Shown: positions 54,649 to 64,000 of the stretch, piece after piece
Numbering within the stretch: position 1 is the first letter of the stretch
Layout: each line of letters opens with the position of its first letter
Assembly (NCBI GenBank): GCA_016182655.1
Contig: JACPGB010000012.1
Span: forward strand, 62,001 to 126,000
Length of the DNA: 64,000 nt
Direction: 5' to 3'
Source: Deltaproteobacteria bacterium
Lineage (GTDB): Bacteria; Desulfobacterota; GWC2-55-46
Position numbers and translations under genes: made by a program
The notes under the pieces: model-generated
The model's database searches: none
What the model was told of the DNA's origin: nothing
The model's input: the letters and a program-made list of their open reading frames with translations, nothing else

Positions 54649-56436
54649 ATGCTTTCTGAGCTCAACATCAAGGATTTTGCCATAATAGAAGGGCTCTCCC
54701 TCGCCTTTGCGCCGGGCCTCAACATCTTTACCGGAGAGACCGGGGCCGGGAAAAGCATCATCATGGACGCGATAGCGCTAATACTCGGCGAGCGCGCCTC
54801 GAACGACCTCATAAGGTCTTCGGCCGAGGAGGCGAGGGTGGAGGCGCTCTTCGACCCGTCGCCTCCCTCAGTTGAAGGGGTGCTTAAAGAGGCGGGGATA
54901 GAGCCAGCCGCTACACTCCTCATAAAGAGGGTCGTGCAAAGGGCCGGGAGGAACAGGATATACATAAACGGGTCTCTTGCAACGCTCGTCACGCTCACCG
55001 AGGTCGGCAGACGCCTCATCGACATATACGGCCAGAGCGAGCACCAGTCGCTAACGCGCCCTGAGGAGCACGTCGAGATGCTCGACTCCTTCGGGGGACT
55101 CAAGGCGCTCCGCTCCCACATGGCCGAGAGCCACAGGGAATTCCTCGGGCTAAAAAAAGAATTTGATTCGCTTGCGGCAGAGGCCAAAAGCCTGAAGGAC
55201 AGGAAGGACCTCCTCGAGTTCCAGTTGAAGGAGATAAGCTCCGCGGCTCTAAAGCCCGGAGAGGACGAGGCGTTAAATAAAGAGATCGAGAGGCTTAAGC
55301 ACGCCGAGAGGCTAAAGGGGGCGTCCCTGAACGCCGAGCGCGAGATATATTCGGACGACGGCTCGATGATCGAAAGGCTCGGCTCGATCATAAAGTCCCT
55401 TAAAGACGCCGCTGCCTTCGACGAGAGATTGAAAAAGGCCGTTGAGCCGCTGGAGTCCTCGCTGATAGGCATGGAGGATGCCGGGGCGTTTCTCAGGGAC
55501 TATTCCGACGCAATCGAGGCCGACCCGGATGCGCTGGAGGCCGCGCTTGGTCGGGCTGACCTCATAGGGAAGCTCAAGAAGAAGTACGGCCCATCGCTTG
55601 AAGAGGTCATAAAAAAAGGGGAGGCGCTTTCCGACGAGCTCAAGCTCGCAACGGGTTCGGACGAGAGATCAAAGGCCCTTGAAGGGCTCGTAGCCGAGGC
55701 CAGGGAAAAGGCGCTCTCGGCGGCAAAGGCCTTGACTGAGGCGCGCGCCAACGCGGCAAAAGAGCTTGAGGAGAGGATAGGGGAAGAGCTCTTCACCCTT
55801 GGCATGAAGGACGCCGTTTTCCAGGTCTCGATGGATATGGAGAAAAACCCAGACGGCACGGTCCGCTTCAACGAGAAGGGCGCCGACAGGGTAAACTTCT
55901 TCATAGCCCCTAACAAGGGCGAGGGGTTGAAGCCCTTGTCCAGGATAGCCTCAGGCGGCGAGCTCTCCCGTATAATGCTCGCGCTTAAAAGCGCGGCCTC
56001 TGTCGGAAAAGTCCCGGCTCTCGTCTTTGATGAGATAGACACGGGTGTCGGAGGGGCGATGGCGCAGGTCGTGGGACTTAAATTGAAAGAGGTCTCAAAG
56101 GCGCACCAGGTCCTCTGCATCACGCATCTCCCGCAGATAGCCGCGTTCGCGGACGCCCACTTCGGCGTCTCAAAGGAGACGACCAAAGAGGGCAGGACCG
56201 TAAGCACGGTAAGGGAGCTCAAGGGGGATGAAACGATTGAGCAGATATCCGTCATGCTCGGCGGGCTTAAAGTCACGGAGACGACGAGGATGCACGCAAT
56301 GGAGTTAATGGACGCGGCCAGGACGATGTCCCAAAAGGGGCTCAAGGCGGCAAAGACGCCCGCGCCTCCGGCTACAGTGACAAAGGTGCGTACAAAGGAA
56401 AAGACAATAAGCAAGGCAGAGAGCGGAGGGAAGTAA
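54649..56436 (+). CDS. recN: DNA repair protein RecN
   Basis: 595 aa SMC-like ATPase for double-strand break repair. Walker A GETGAGKSI (about residue 29), a long central coiled coil (about 150-345), the ABC signature ASGGELSRIMLAL and Walker B LVFDEIDTGVGG near 460. A short Lys/Thr-rich tail follows the last helix. nadK-recN adjacency is common in bacteria. No LexA box could be recognised. Confidence 0.95.
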   Translation: MLSELNIKDFAIIEGLSLAFAPGLNIFTGETGAGKSIIMDAIALILGERASNDLIRSSAEEARVEALFDPSPPSVEGVLKEAGIEPAATLLIKRVVQRAGRNRIYINGSLATLVTLTEVGRRLIDIYGQSEHQSLTRPEEHVEMLDSFGGLKALRSHMAESHREFLGLKKEFDSLAAEAKSLKDRKDLLEFQLKEISSAALKPGEDEALNKEIERLKHAERLKGASLNAEREIYSDDGSMIERLGSIIKSLKDAAAFDERLKKAVEPLESSLIGMEDAGAFLRDYSDAIEADPDALEAALGRADLIGKLKKKYGPSLEEVIKKGEALSDELKLATGSDERSKALEGLVAEAREKALSAAKALTEARANAAKELEERIGEELFTLGMKDAVFQVSMDMEKNPDGTVRFNEKGADRVNFFIAPNKGEGLKPLSRIASGGELSRIMLALKSAASVGKVPALVFDEIDTGVGGAMAQVVGLKLKEVSKAHQVLCITHLPQIAAFADAHFGVSKETTKEGRTVSTVRELKGDETIEQISVMLGGLKVTETTRMHAMELMDAARTMSQKGLKAAKTPAPPATVTKVRTKEKTISKAESGGK

Positions 56437-56441
56437 CCGAG

Positions 56442-56900
56442 TTGGTGAGGAAGGCGGTCCTGGACGACGTCCAGGACATTTTCAATATAGTCGAGGCCTC
56501 GGCCTCAAAGGGGCTCATGCTCCCGAGGGCGCTCCCGGACATCTGCGACAGCCTCCGGGACTTTTTCGTCTACGAAGAGAACGGAGTTGTACTCGGGGCC
56601 TGCGCCCTTCACATAAGCAGTGTGGATATGGGCGAGATACGCTCGCTCGCCGTGAAAGAAGGCTCTACAGGGATAGGCATAGGGAGAAAGCTCGTCGAGG
56701 CGTGCCTTAACGAGGCCCGCTCCATCGGGCTTAAAAAGGTCTTCGCCCTTACTTACAAGACAGGCTTTTTCTCGAAGCTCGCGTTCAAGCCGATCTCAAA
56801 AGAGGTCCTGCCCCACAAGATATGGGGCGACTGCATCAAATGCGTAAAGTTCCCGAACTGCGACGAGAACGCCATGATAATAGACCTGAACGGGAGATAG
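56442..56900 (+). CDS. argA: Short ArgA-type N-acetylglutamate synthase (GNAT)
   Basis: 152-aa single GNAT domain without the amino-acid-kinase-like domain of classical ArgA. The acetyl-CoA loop is in TGIGIGRKLVEACL, and the family ending WGDCIKCVKFPNCDENAMI, with three Cys, marks the short N-acetylglutamate synthases of deltaproteobacteria. It feeds argB/argD/argF/argG elsewhere in the window. The start is TTG, 5 nt after recN. Confidence 0.85.
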   Translation: MVRKAVLDDVQDIFNIVEASASKGLMLPRALPDICDSLRDFFVYEENGVVLGACALHISSVDMGEIRSLAVKEGSTGIGIGRKLVEACLNEARSIGLKKVFALTYKTGFFSKLAFKPISKEVLPHKIWGDCIKCVKFPNCDENAMIIDLNGR

Positions 56901-56932
56901 CCGCGGGATTTTCCGGGAAGAGGGGAGGCGGT

Positions 56933-58294
56933 ATGGACATGAAAACAAAAAGGGCCGAAGGCCAAAGGACGATAGAGGCCGTAAGGGGGCTCCTCAAGGG
57001 CCGCCCGGTAGAGTACGAGATATTTTTCTCCTATGACAGCGGCTTTGGCGCGGACGCGAGAGAAGGCGCGATAGACGCTCTCAAGGCCCGTTCGAACGCC
57101 GGGGTGGGCCTGAGGACCATATCGAAGAACAGGCTCGGCTTCGGGTTTTCATCCGTTTTGACCGATGACGCGCTACGCGACCTCGTGGAAAAGACGCTCA
57201 CGGGCAGTCAGGAGTCGTCCGAGGACGCCTCACTCGGTCTGCCCGAGGCTGTTGCGTTTGCGAAGGACTCTGACCTCGGCGTGTATGACGAGTCGTACGA
57301 CAGTGTCGGCGAAGAAGCTAAGATAAGGCACGCGATAGAGATAGAAGAGGCCGCGCTCTCATTCGACAAGAGGGTAAAGAGGGTCAGGAAGGCCTCGTAC
57401 AACGCGTCCGTCAGGTACGAGAGGATCGTCAACTCAAAAGGCGTGGACGCCGAGCATATGGCGACTTACTTTTCCGGCTCGGTCACGGCAGTGGCCGAGG
57501 AAAAAGACGAGTCCCAGATGGGCTGGGACATGGCGCTCGGCCACATGAGAAAAGACGTCGACCCCGCGGTTGTCGGCAAGGGCGCGGCTGAAAATGCCGT
57601 CCGGCTCCTCGGGGCGCGTAAGCTCAAGTCTATAAAATGCCCGGCGATAATAGAGAATGTCGTGGCCTGCGAGCTCCTTGAGGCGCTCGCAAGTTCGTTC
57701 CTGGGCGATAATGTCGAGAAGAAGAGGTCGATGCTCATAGGAAAGGTCGGCGCGAAGATCGCGTCAGACGCCATAAACATCTACGACGACGGCCTTAAAA
57801 AGGGCGGCTGGGCGGCCTCTCCCTTCGACGGCGAAGGGGCGGGGAGGCAAAAGACCGCGCTCGTCGTAAAGGGCGTGTGCCAGGGATACCTATACGATAC
57901 ATACTGGGGAAGAAGGGCCGGACGGGCTTCCACCGGCAACGCCACGCGCTCGAATTACAAGTCCACGCCCGGCGTGGGCATCTCGAACCTCTATATTGAA
58001 AACGGCGCAAAGACAGTCGGCGAGCTGAAGAAAGAGCTCGGAAATGGGCTTTTTGTCACAGAAGTTTTGGGCGTACATACGATAAACACAGTGACCGGGG
58101 ACTTTTCCCTCGGCGCGGCGGGCCTCTGGATAGAGGGGAGCGAGTTCGCATATCCGGTGCGCGGCCTTGCGGTATCCGGCAACCTCCTCGACCTTTTCGG
58201 AAGGGTCGGGGCGGCCGCCTCCGACTTGCGTTTCATGGGCTCTATCGGGGCGCCCAGTCTTCTAATAACCGAAATCGAGGCGAGCGGAACATGA
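56933..58294 (+). CDS. pmbA: TldE/PmbA family protein
   Basis: About 453 aa from ATG 56933 after GGGGAGG; the ORF-track start is read-through from argA. The family blocks ARSNAGVGLRTIS, AAENAVRLLGARKL and SPFDGEGAGRQKT are present. TldE forms a heterodimeric metalloprotease with TldD, whose HExxxH site lies on TldD; the tldD gene is not in the window. It overlaps the next gene by 4 bp (ATGA). Confidence 0.9.
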   Translation: MDMKTKRAEGQRTIEAVRGLLKGRPVEYEIFFSYDSGFGADAREGAIDALKARSNAGVGLRTISKNRLGFGFSSVLTDDALRDLVEKTLTGSQESSEDASLGLPEAVAFAKDSDLGVYDESYDSVGEEAKIRHAIEIEEAALSFDKRVKRVRKASYNASVRYERIVNSKGVDAEHMATYFSGSVTAVAEEKDESQMGWDMALGHMRKDVDPAVVGKGAAENAVRLLGARKLKSIKCPAIIENVVACELLEALASSFLGDNVEKKRSMLIGKVGAKIASDAINIYDDGLKKGGWAASPFDGEGAGRQKTALVVKGVCQGYLYDTYWGRRAGRASTGNATRSNYKSTPGVGISNLYIENGAKTVGELKKELGNGLFVTEVLGVHTINTVTGDFSLGAAGLWIEGSEFAYPVRGLAVSGNLLDLFGRVGAAASDLRFMGSIGAPSLLITEIEASGT

Positions 58295-58977
58295 CGAACG
58301 AGACGAGCAAGGAAGAGAAGAAGGACGCGGCTATCCGCGAGACACTTACCAAGAACCCCCTCTTTAGCTCCCTCGAGGACTTCTATCTCAAGGACATCAT
58401 CTCGAGGGGCGAGTTCAGGACGTGGCCCGAGGCGAGCCAGATAATCATCGAGGGCGAGAGCGGGGACGCGGTCTTCTTCGTCATCTCCGGCAAGGTCAAG
58501 GTCACGCTCTACGGCGAGGAGGGCAGGGAAATAGTCCTTGCGATACTCAAGGAAGGCGACATGTTCGGCGAGATGTCGATAATAGACGACAAGCCGAGGT
58601 CCGCCAACGTCGAGGCGATAACCGACCTTGAGTGCCTCGTCGTCGGAAAGACCGCCTTCCTCGATTATCTCTCTCGCCACCACAAGGTCTACATGAGGTT
58701 CTTCGCGTACCTTACCGGTAGGCTCAGGGAAGCGACAAGGAAGATAGGCGGGCTCGCCCTTCTGGATGTCTGCGGGCGTATTGCGCACACGCTCATCGGC
58801 ATGTCGAAAACAACTCTTACCGGCGATGAGAAGGTGATAGCCATCGAGAGGCCGACCCACGAACAGCTCGCCGCCATGATAGGCTCGTCACGCGAGGTAG
58901 TCTCCCGCGCGCTCAAAAAGATGACTCAGGAAGGGTACATCAAGATAGAAAAGGACAAGATACTCCTCTATCCGTAG
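58291..58977 (+). CDS. CRP/FNR-family transcriptional regulator
   Basis: 228 aa. A cNMP-binding domain (SGDAVFFVISGKVKVTL; GDMFGEMSIIDDKPRSANVEA) is followed by a winged helix (HEQLAAMIGSSREVVSRALKKM). The phosphate-binding-cassette segment PRSA keeps the Arg-Ser pair used to bind cAMP in CRP, so cyclic nucleotide sensing is possible. No N-terminal Cys cluster is present, unlike the FNR-like regulator at 33377. Targets are unknown. Confidence 0.88.
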   Translation: MTNETSKEEKKDAAIRETLTKNPLFSSLEDFYLKDIISRGEFRTWPEASQIIIEGESGDAVFFVISGKVKVTLYGEEGREIVLAILKEGDMFGEMSIIDDKPRSANVEAITDLECLVVGKTAFLDYLSRHHKVYMRFFAYLTGRLREATRKIGGLALLDVCGRIAHTLIGMSKTTLTGDEKVIAIERPTHEQLAAMIGSSREVVSRALKKMTQEGYIKIEKDKILLYP

Positions 58978-59038
58978 GAAGATATTCGCGCCAAAAGTGT
59001 AACAATCGTAAGTGCGCGTGTTTTTCCGTCTTTAAGCC

Positions 59039-59154
59039 TTGACAAGCCCTCCGCCGTTGTGCTACTCCATTCATACTCGGGATTCTGAAATGCTGGGAGC
59101 GGGGGGGTAAACCCCTTCGCCGTTCCATCTCCGCAAGCGCCGTGTAAAGGCGCT
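59039..59154 (+). promoter_or_regulatory. Leader region of the M23 peptidase gene
   Basis: The 268-bp gap before the M23 gene holds TTGACA at 59039 with a weak -10, then GGGG-TAAA-CCCC and AGCGCC-GTGTAAA-GGCGCT (59136-59154) hairpins in the predicted transcript. I recognise no riboswitch consensus. Confidence 0.3.
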
Positions 59155-59246
59155 CATCAGGTCCCGCCGTTCATTGCTCTCTACGTACCGGCCGTTTCCG
59201 ATAATCGTAAATTCAATCAGCCCATCTCTTAAGGGGAGCCTATCGT

Positions 59247-60155
59247 TTGGAGAGGCGTTTTCTCACATTTTTCGTGCTTACCGACGACGCGTCGAAGACC
59301 CGCCGGCTCCGTATCCCCGTGCGGCTCCTTAAAGGGCTTGGCGTCTTGTCGGCTCTTATCTTCCTCGCGGTCTCTTTTGTCGTCTACGACTATGTCCGTA
59401 TAAAAGGCGAGAAGGCGGACCTCTTCACCCTTAAAAAGGAGAACGAGGACCAGAGGCTCGAGCTACAGTGGTTCAGCGCGAAGATCGGGGAGATAGAGAC
59501 CGAGCTATCGAAGCTGAACCTCTTTGACAGGAAGCTTCGCGCCATGGCAAACCTCGGAACGCCCAAGTCGGCGCTCCCGGACCAGGTGATGGGCATGGGC
59601 GGGCCCGTGGAGGAAAAGCCCTTGAGCTCCACCGAAGACGCGGCCAAGGGGCTCAAGGAAGAGATGCGCTCTGAGCTCCAGACCCTCGAAGGCCGACTTA
59701 GCGACCAGAAAGCGAGTTTTTCCGACCTCCACGAATACATGCTGGAACGCTCGTCGTTCATCGCCGCGACCCCTTCCATCTGGCCCGCGCGCGGCTGGTT
59801 GACTTCCGCCTTCGGCGAGAGGATATCCCCCTTTTCCGGCACGTTACAGCCCCACAGGGGCATTGACATAGCGAACAGGGTCGGTACGCCGGTCGTAGCC
59901 CCGGCGGACGGGGTCGTGATAGAGGCCATAAACGACGAGGGGCTCGGGAGAAAGGTCACCGTATTCCACGGGTTCGGCTACAAGACCTCTTACGGCCACC
60001 TATCGCAGGCGCTCGTTAAAGTGGGCCAGAGGGTCAAGCGCGGAACGAAGCTCGGTCTCATGGGCAACTCCGGACGCTCCACCGGCCCCCATCTCCATTA
60101 CGAGGTCTCGCTGAACGGAGTCCCGGTCGACCCGGCGAGGTACCTCCTGAACTGA
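59247..60155 (+). CDS. M23 family murein endopeptidase
   Basis: 302 aa from TTG 59247. A membrane helix (about residues 30-52), a coiled coil (about 60-90), a linker and a complete LytM domain at the C-terminus: HRGIDIA supplies the first His and Asp ligands, SYGHLS and HLHYE supply the others. Unlike the EnvC-like protein at 7713 it should be catalytically active on peptidoglycan cross-links. M23 genes are commonly found just upstream of secA, as here. Confidence 0.9.
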   Translation: MERRFLTFFVLTDDASKTRRLRIPVRLLKGLGVLSALIFLAVSFVVYDYVRIKGEKADLFTLKKENEDQRLELQWFSAKIGEIETELSKLNLFDRKLRAMANLGTPKSALPDQVMGMGGPVEEKPLSSTEDAAKGLKEEMRSELQTLEGRLSDQKASFSDLHEYMLERSSFIAATPSIWPARGWLTSAFGERISPFSGTLQPHRGIDIANRVGTPVVAPADGVVIEAINDEGLGRKVTVFHGFGYKTSYGHLSQALVKVGQRVKRGTKLGLMGNSGRSTGPHLHYEVSLNGVPVDPARYLLN

Positions 60156-60160
60156 GTTTT

Positions 60161-60386
60161 GGCTATCTCTAAAAATTGTTATTTTTCCTGACTGCTCGGC
60201 GCAGGGCCAAAGTATCCGGGAACCTTTAAATAAATCGATGCTCCACCGTTTGATACGAATTTGCCCGTCCGGCAGGACTGCGTCAGGTCGGAAATAAAAC
60301 TGCTCACATATTAACCACATATGCTCCGCTTTTTATTTCCGCCCTTCCTTGACCTCAGAAAAAAATCCTAATTTTTAGAGGTAGCC
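60161..60386 (-). repeat. MITE-like dispersed element, copy 4 (reverse)
   Basis: 226 bp with inverted ends GGCTATCTCTAAAAATT and AATTTTTAGAGGTAGCC, flanked on both sides by TTTT, a possible target duplication. The inner hairpin and a nested module (60194-60279) are present. It starts 5 bp after the M23 stop. Confidence 0.85.
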
Positions 60387-60409
60387 TTTTGAATTTGCTC
60401 GATTGATTG

Positions 60410-60441
60410 AGCCCTCCGGAGGACATCCGGAGGGCTTTTTT
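60410..60441 (+). terminator. Terminator before secA
   Basis: The stem AGCCCTCCGGA / TCCGGAGGGCT with a GGACA loop is followed by six Ts. It probably ends the M23 transcript beyond the MITE copy. Confidence 0.9.
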
Positions 60442-60443
60442 GT

Positions 60444-60531
60444 GCTCGGCGCGGGGCCAAATTCAAATCGGGTGTTTCAGGCTTACGGACACAAAGCCGC
60501 CCCGATACGGAATTGCCCGTCCGGCGAGGAC
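60444..60531 (-). repeat. Solitary 90-bp module before secA
   Basis: 88 bp with GCTCGGCGCGGGGCCAA at one end and TTGCCCGTCCGGCGAGGAC at the other. The core is closest to the first unit at 38224: both share CAAATCGGGT and CAAAGCCG...CCGATACGG. It ends 10 bp before the secA -35 candidate. Confidence 0.85.
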
Positions 60532-60541
60532 AAAAAAGGTT

Positions 60542-60580
60542 TTGCCCGCTATGGAAAAATATGTATAATTGTGCTATTAT
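60542..60580 (+). promoter_or_regulatory. secA promoter region
   Basis: TTGCCC (60542-60547), 16 bp, then a perfect TATAAT (60564-60569); a second -10-like TATTAT lies at 60575. The ~85-nt leader contains GGGGTTTAAGCTTAAGCCCC, which can fold just before the ribosome binding site. Confidence 0.5.
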
Positions 60581-60662
60581 GACCAATTGTATTCGTACCC
60601 TTATCAAAGAGTAAATATCATATATCGGAAGGGGGTTTAAGCTTAAGCCCCTATGGAGAGAC

Positions 60663-63404
60663 ATGTTAAACAACCTGCTTAAAAAGGTCTTCGGCTCCAA
60701 GAACGACAGGGAGGTAAAGAGGCTACAGCCCATAGTCGAGAAGATAAACTCCCTTGAGCCGAAGATGAAGGCCTTGAACGACGAGGGGTTTAAGGAACTC
60801 ACGAAGCGCTTCAAGGAGGAGCTTGCCTCGGGCAAGGGGCTGGACGACGTGCTCCCGGAGGCCTTCGCGGCCTGCAGGGAGGCCTCCTGGCGGCGTCTTA
60901 AGATGCGCCACTTCGACGTCCAGCTCATGGGCGCGATGGTCCTCAACGAAGGCAAGATCTCCGAGATGAAGACCGGAGAGGGAAAGACGCTTGTGGCGAC
61001 CCTCGCCCTGTATCTCAACGCCCTTACCGGCAAGGGCGCGCATCTCGTAACGGTGAACGACTACCTCGCCAAAAGGGACTCCCACTGGATGGGCGCGTTG
61101 TACAACGCCCTCGGCTTGACCGTCGGCGTCATCCAGCACGAGGCGAGCTTCGTCTACGACCCCACCTACAGGGACAGCGGCTCTTTCATACATCTGCGCC
61201 CCTGCTCGAGGAAAGAGGCCTACAACGCCGACATCACCTACGGCACTAACAACGAGTTCGGCTTCGATTACTTAAGAGACAACATGAAGTTCTCGCTCGA
61301 CGAGTACGTCCAGAGGGATCTGAACTTCGCCATCGTCGACGAGGTCGACTCCATCCTCATAGACGAGGCGAGGACGCCGCTCATCATATCGGGCCCCACG
61401 GAAGACTCGACCGACAAGTACTACACGATAGACAGGATAATGCCGGGGCTCAAGAAAGACGCCCACTACACGGTCGACGAGAAGGCCAGACAGGTACTCA
61501 TGACGGACGAGGGTGTCGAGAAGGTGGAAGAGCTCCTCTCGCTCGGGAACCTCTACGACCCGGAGAACATAGAGACGCTCCACCACGTGAACCAGGCGCT
61601 ACGCGCGCACGTCCTCTTCCACAGGGACGTCGACTACGTCGTCAAGGACGACCAGGTCATAATAGTCGACGAGTTCACCGGAAGGCTCATGCCCGGCAGG
61701 CGCTGGTCCGACGGGCTCCATCAGGCGGTCGAGGCGAAGGAGAACGCCAAGATAGAGAACGAGAACCAAACACTCGCTACGATAACCTTCCAGAACTACT
61801 TCAGGATGTACAATAAGCTCTCCGGCATGACCGGCACCGCCGACACCGAGGCCTCCGAGTTCCACTCGATATACAACCTCGAGGTCATGATAATACCGAC
61901 GAACAAGCCGCTTGCAAGGGGCGACAACACCGACCTCGTCTACAAGACGAAGAAGGAGAAGTTCAAGGCCGTCGTCAAGGAGATCGAGGAGTGGAACAAA
62001 AAGGGGAGGCCCTGCCTCGTCGGCACCATATCCATCGACGACTCGGAAAAGCTCTCCAAGCTCCTCCAGAGCCACAATGTGGCCCACCATGTCCTTAACG
62101 CCAAGGCCCACGAGAGGGAGGCCGAGATAGTCGCGCAGGCCGGGAGATTAAAGTCCGTAACCATCTCTACGAACATGGCCGGCAGGGGCACCGACATACT
62201 CCTCGGCGGCAACCCCGAGTACCTCGCGGCGTCGCGCGCGGGCAAGGACGACGCGACGGAGGAGTACAAGGAAGCGCTCGCAAGGGCGAGGGAGCTCTGC
62301 GAGGAGGAAAAGCAGAAGGTCCTCGCTTTGGGAGGCCTCCACATCATAGGGACCGAGAGGCACGAGTCCCGCCGCATAGACAACCAGTTAAGGGGCCGCG
62401 CGGGCCGTCAGGGAGACCCGGGCTCTTCCCGGTTCTATCTCTCGCTCGATGACGATCTCCTGCGCATATTCGGGAGCGACAGGATAGCTTCGATCATGAA
62501 CAAGATAGGCATGGAAGAGGACGTGCCTATCGAGCACGGGCTGGTGTCGAGGGCCATCGAGAACGCCCAGAAGAAGGTCGAGGCGCACAACTTCGACATA
62601 AGGAAGCACTTGCTTGAGTACGACGACGTCATGAACCAGCAGAGGGAGGTCGTCTACGGCTACAGGAAGCAGATACTCTCCGAGGCGGGTCTGCGCGACA
62701 TGGTGAAGGAGTTCACCATGGAGGTCTCCGAGAACATAATAAACACACACATGGACGAGAAGTCCCACCCCGAGGACCGGGACCTGAAGCCCCTGCTCGA
62801 CGGGCTCCATCAGCAGTTCGGGGTGCAGATAACGGCGCGCGATATCGAGTCCGTCGGCAGGGACGCGCTTGCCGGGGTAGCGACCGACCATATGTTCAAG
62901 GCATACGCCGAAAAGGTCGAGCTCGTCGGAGACGCGCCGTTCGCGTCATTCGAAAAAGTCATAATGCTCCACACCCTCGACACCCTCTGGAAGGACCACC
63001 TCCTTTCAATGGACCACCTTAAGGGCGGCATAGGGCTACGCGGCTACGGCCAGAAGAACCCGCTCCAGGAGTACAAGAAGGAGGGCTTCGACCTCTTCGT
63101 GGAGATGATCCTCCGCTTCAAGACCGAGGTAGCCGAGAGGCTGTATAAGGTCCAGATAAGGGAGCGGGAGGAAGAGACCGTGCCGGCGGCAGCGGCCCAG
63201 GCCGACGGGGCTCAAAGGCCCGTTGAAGCCGCCCAGCCGAGGAGGCCGCAACCCCAGCGCCTTAAATACAGCAGGGGCGAGGAGGAGACGGAGGAAGAGC
63301 AGAAAGAGGCCCCGGTCACCCGCCACGGCGATAAAATCGGCAGGAACGACCCGTGCCCTTGCGGGAGCGGGTTGAAGTACAAGCGCTGTTGCGGGGCCAA
63401 ATAA
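60663..63404 (+). CDS. secA: Preprotein translocase ATPase SecA
   Basis: 913 aa motor of the Sec pathway. Walker A is in [13 protein letters not shown] (about residue 102), the DEAD-like box is [13 protein letters not shown] (about 208), followed by the preprotein cross-linking domain, NBD2 with [10 protein letters not shown], the scaffold domain, a Pro/Gln-rich linker and the C-terminal zinc site [13 protein letters not shown]. Complete with no disruption. It follows the M23 gene after a repeat-rich gap with its own promoter. Confidence 0.97.
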   Translation: MLNNLLKKVFGSKNDREVKRLQPIVEKINSLEPKMKALNDEGFKELTKRFKEELASGKGLDDVLPEAFAACREASWRRLKMRHFDVQLMGAMVLNEGKISEMKTGEGKTLVATLALYLNALTGKGAHLVTVNDYLAKRDSHWMGALYNALGLTVGVIQHEASFVYDPTYRDSGSFIHLRPCSRKEAYNADITYGTNNEFGFDYLRDNMKFSLDEYVQRDLNFAIVDEVDSILIDEARTPLIISGPTEDSTDKYYTIDRIMPGLKKDAHYTVDEKARQVLMTDEGVEKVEELLSLGNLYDPENIETLHHVNQALRAHVLFHRDVDYVVKDDQVIIVDEFTGRLMPGRRWSDGLHQAVEAKENAKIENENQTLATITFQNYFRMYNKLSGMTGTADTEASEFHSIYNLEVMIIPTNKPLARGDNTDLVYKTKKEKFKAVVKEIEEWNKKGRPCLVGTISIDDSEKLSKLLQSHNVAHHVLNAKAHEREAEIVAQAGRLKSVTISTNMAGRGTDILLGGNPEYLAASRAGKDDATEEYKEALARARELCEEEKQKVLALGGLHIIGTERHESRRIDNQLRGRAGRQGDPGSSRFYLSLDDDLLRIFGSDRIASIMNKIGMEEDVPIEHGLVSRAIENAQKKVEAHNFDIRKHLLEYDDVMNQQREVVYGYRKQILSEAGLRDMVKEFTMEVSENIINTHMDEKSHPEDRDLKPLLDGLHQQFGVQITARDIESVGRDALAGVATDHMFKAYAEKVELVGDAPFASFEKVIMLHTLDTLWKDHLLSMDHLKGGIGLRGYGQKNPLQEYKKEGFDLFVEMILRFKTEVAERLYKVQIREREEETVPAAAAQADGAQRPVEAAQPRRPQPQRLKYSRGEEETEEEQKEAPVTRHGDKIGRNDPCPCGSGLKYKRCCGAK

Positions 63405-63465
63405 GCCGGCAGGCATAAATTAAAGTTTCGAGGCTTGACTCCGGCGTACAAACTATAGAGTTCAG

Positions 63466-63545
63466 TTCCCCTCCTTACCAAGGAGGGGCCAGGGGAGGTC
63501 GTTCTTCATTTTAAACCACCCCTCCCCTTGTCAAGGGGAGGGGTT
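63466..63545. repeat. GGGGAGG-type palindromic repeat, copy 4
   Basis: Two hairpins, CCCCTCCTTACCAAGGAGGGG and CCCTCCCCTTGTCAAGGGG, about 60 bp after the secA stop. The design is identical to copies 1 and 2. It may serve as the secA terminator because no other one is seen. Confidence 0.75.
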
Positions 63546-63599
63546 TATAAAGCAACCACGTAGCAAACTACAGAGAATTTTCTGATCAAAGGACGATAG

Positions 63600-64000
63600 A
63601 TGGACTTCAAAAGAGATGGCGGGAACGGGAGCGGTCCGGTCGATTACAAGCTCCCTGAATTCATCGTACCGGGTTTCAAGGCTTCCGGCGTAGTAGCAGG
63701 GATAAAGAAGAACGGCAGGAGAGACCTGGCGCTCATATTGAGCGATGTGCCTGCCTCAGCCGCCGCGCTATTCACCACCAACAAGGTCAAGGCCGCGCCT
63801 GTACTCCTCGGCATCGAGAGGATTAAAAAAGGGGTCTCAAGGGGTGTGGTAGTAAACAGCGGCAACGCCAACGCCTGCACCGGAAAAGACGGCATGAAGG
63901 TCGCGCTCGCCATGACCTCGGCCGTCGAGCGAGCGCTCGATCTTAAAAAAGGCGATATACTCGTCTCATCCACCGGCGTCATCGGCGTGCCCTTGCCGTG
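63600..64000 (+). CDS. argJ: Glutamate N-acetyltransferase ArgJ (5' part, runs off the window)
   Basis: An open frame of 133 codons from ATG 63600 to the right edge. The sequence IVPGFKASGVVAGIKKNGRRDLALI, AALFTTNKVKAAPV, VVNSGNANACTGKDG and STGVIGVPLP is the N-terminal (alpha) half of ArgJ up to the region before the autocleavage Thr, which is not reached. ArgJ recycles the acetyl group from N-acetylornithine to glutamate, so with the short ArgA this gives the cyclic arginine pathway. Confidence 0.9.
   Translation, partial: MDFKRDGGNGSGPVDYKLPEFIVPGFKASGVVAGIKKNGRRDLALILSDVPASAAALFTTNKVKAAPVLLGIERIKKGVSRGVVVNSGNANACTGKDGMKVALAMTSAVERALDLKKGDILVSSTGVIGVPLP

Noticed and set aside
60600-60662. 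SecM-like arrest peptide upstream of secA
   Set aside because: No open frame with an arrest motif is found in the short leader; only an inverted repeat is seen.

Overview
The window is a GC-rich, densely coded bacterial chromosome segment. I recognise almost every gene by family, and nearly all are housekeeping genes, so this is core genome and not a genomic island. The gene content fits a deltaproteobacterial-type (Desulfobacterota-like) organism, probably anaerobic or facultative. The pointers are dapL-type lysine synthesis, folate-dependent TrmFO, an NfnAB-type transhydrogenase, a short deltaproteobacterial-style ArgA, a predicted pyrophosphate-dependent phosphofructokinase, HslUV plus Lon plus ClpX, and a bacteriohemerythrin. 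This placement is inference from gene content; no rRNA is present. Codon choice is distinctive, with heavy use of ATA (Ile) and AGG (Arg) in GC-rich genes and many TTG or GTG starts.

Layout. 1-6.0 kb: the clpX 3' end, lon, tRNA-Val(TAC) and tRNA-Asp(GTC) around a dispersed repeat, an HDOD signalling protein and a polytopic membrane protein. 6.1-12.3 kb: a cell-envelope block (ftsE-ftsX-envC-like, ctpA, bacteriohemerythrin, divergent polysaccharide deacetylase) and a cold-shock gene with a structured leader. 12.5-20.7 kb: isoprenoid genes with tlyA (ispA-dxs-tlyA), the two-subunit NfnA/NfnB-type flavoprotein, then arsC with a PhoB/PhoR-like two-component pair. 20.8-31.5 kb: ABC-2 exporter, rsmI, a LEA-like membrane protein, acylphosphatase with a lipoprotein, trmFO, a HEAT protein, a minus-strand HEAT/HD-GYP pair that shares an N-terminal domain, and radA. 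31.8-38.2 kb: TPR/PgaB-C-like glycoside hydrolase, FNR-like regulator, sensor kinase, phosphofructokinase, lipoprotein, Mut7-C nuclease and cutA. 38.4-44.4 kb: lepA-lepB and xerC-hslV-hslU. 44.4-54.6 kb: argB-argD-argF-argG, a FAH-family gene, dapL, folK, a YHS-like protein, then an LsrF-like aldolase/thiolase with a Zn-dehydrogenase and nadK. 54.6-64 kb: recN, short argA, pmbA/tldE, a CRP-type regulator, an M23 peptidase, secA and the 5' part of argJ.

The non-coding space is the most unusual part. Most gaps of about 200 bp or more are filled by several families of small dispersed repeats that sit just downstream of stop codons. One is a 226-bp MITE-like element with GGCTAYCTCTAAAAATT terminal inverted repeats (4 copies). 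Another is a ~90-bp module with conserved ends and a variable core (9 copies: 3 nested in the MITE, 3 in tandem at the trmFO 3' end, 2 in tandem after cutA, 1 before secA). Others are a GCTGCTGAAAAAG element (2 copies), GGGGAGG-type palindromes (4 copies) and one TCATTGCGAGGAGC repeat. The module supplies the last 15 codons of trmFO. One MITE copy lies inside the hslV-hslU operon and appears to supply the hslU Shine-Dalgarno. I see no cas genes, prophage, integrase island or toxin-antitoxin pair.
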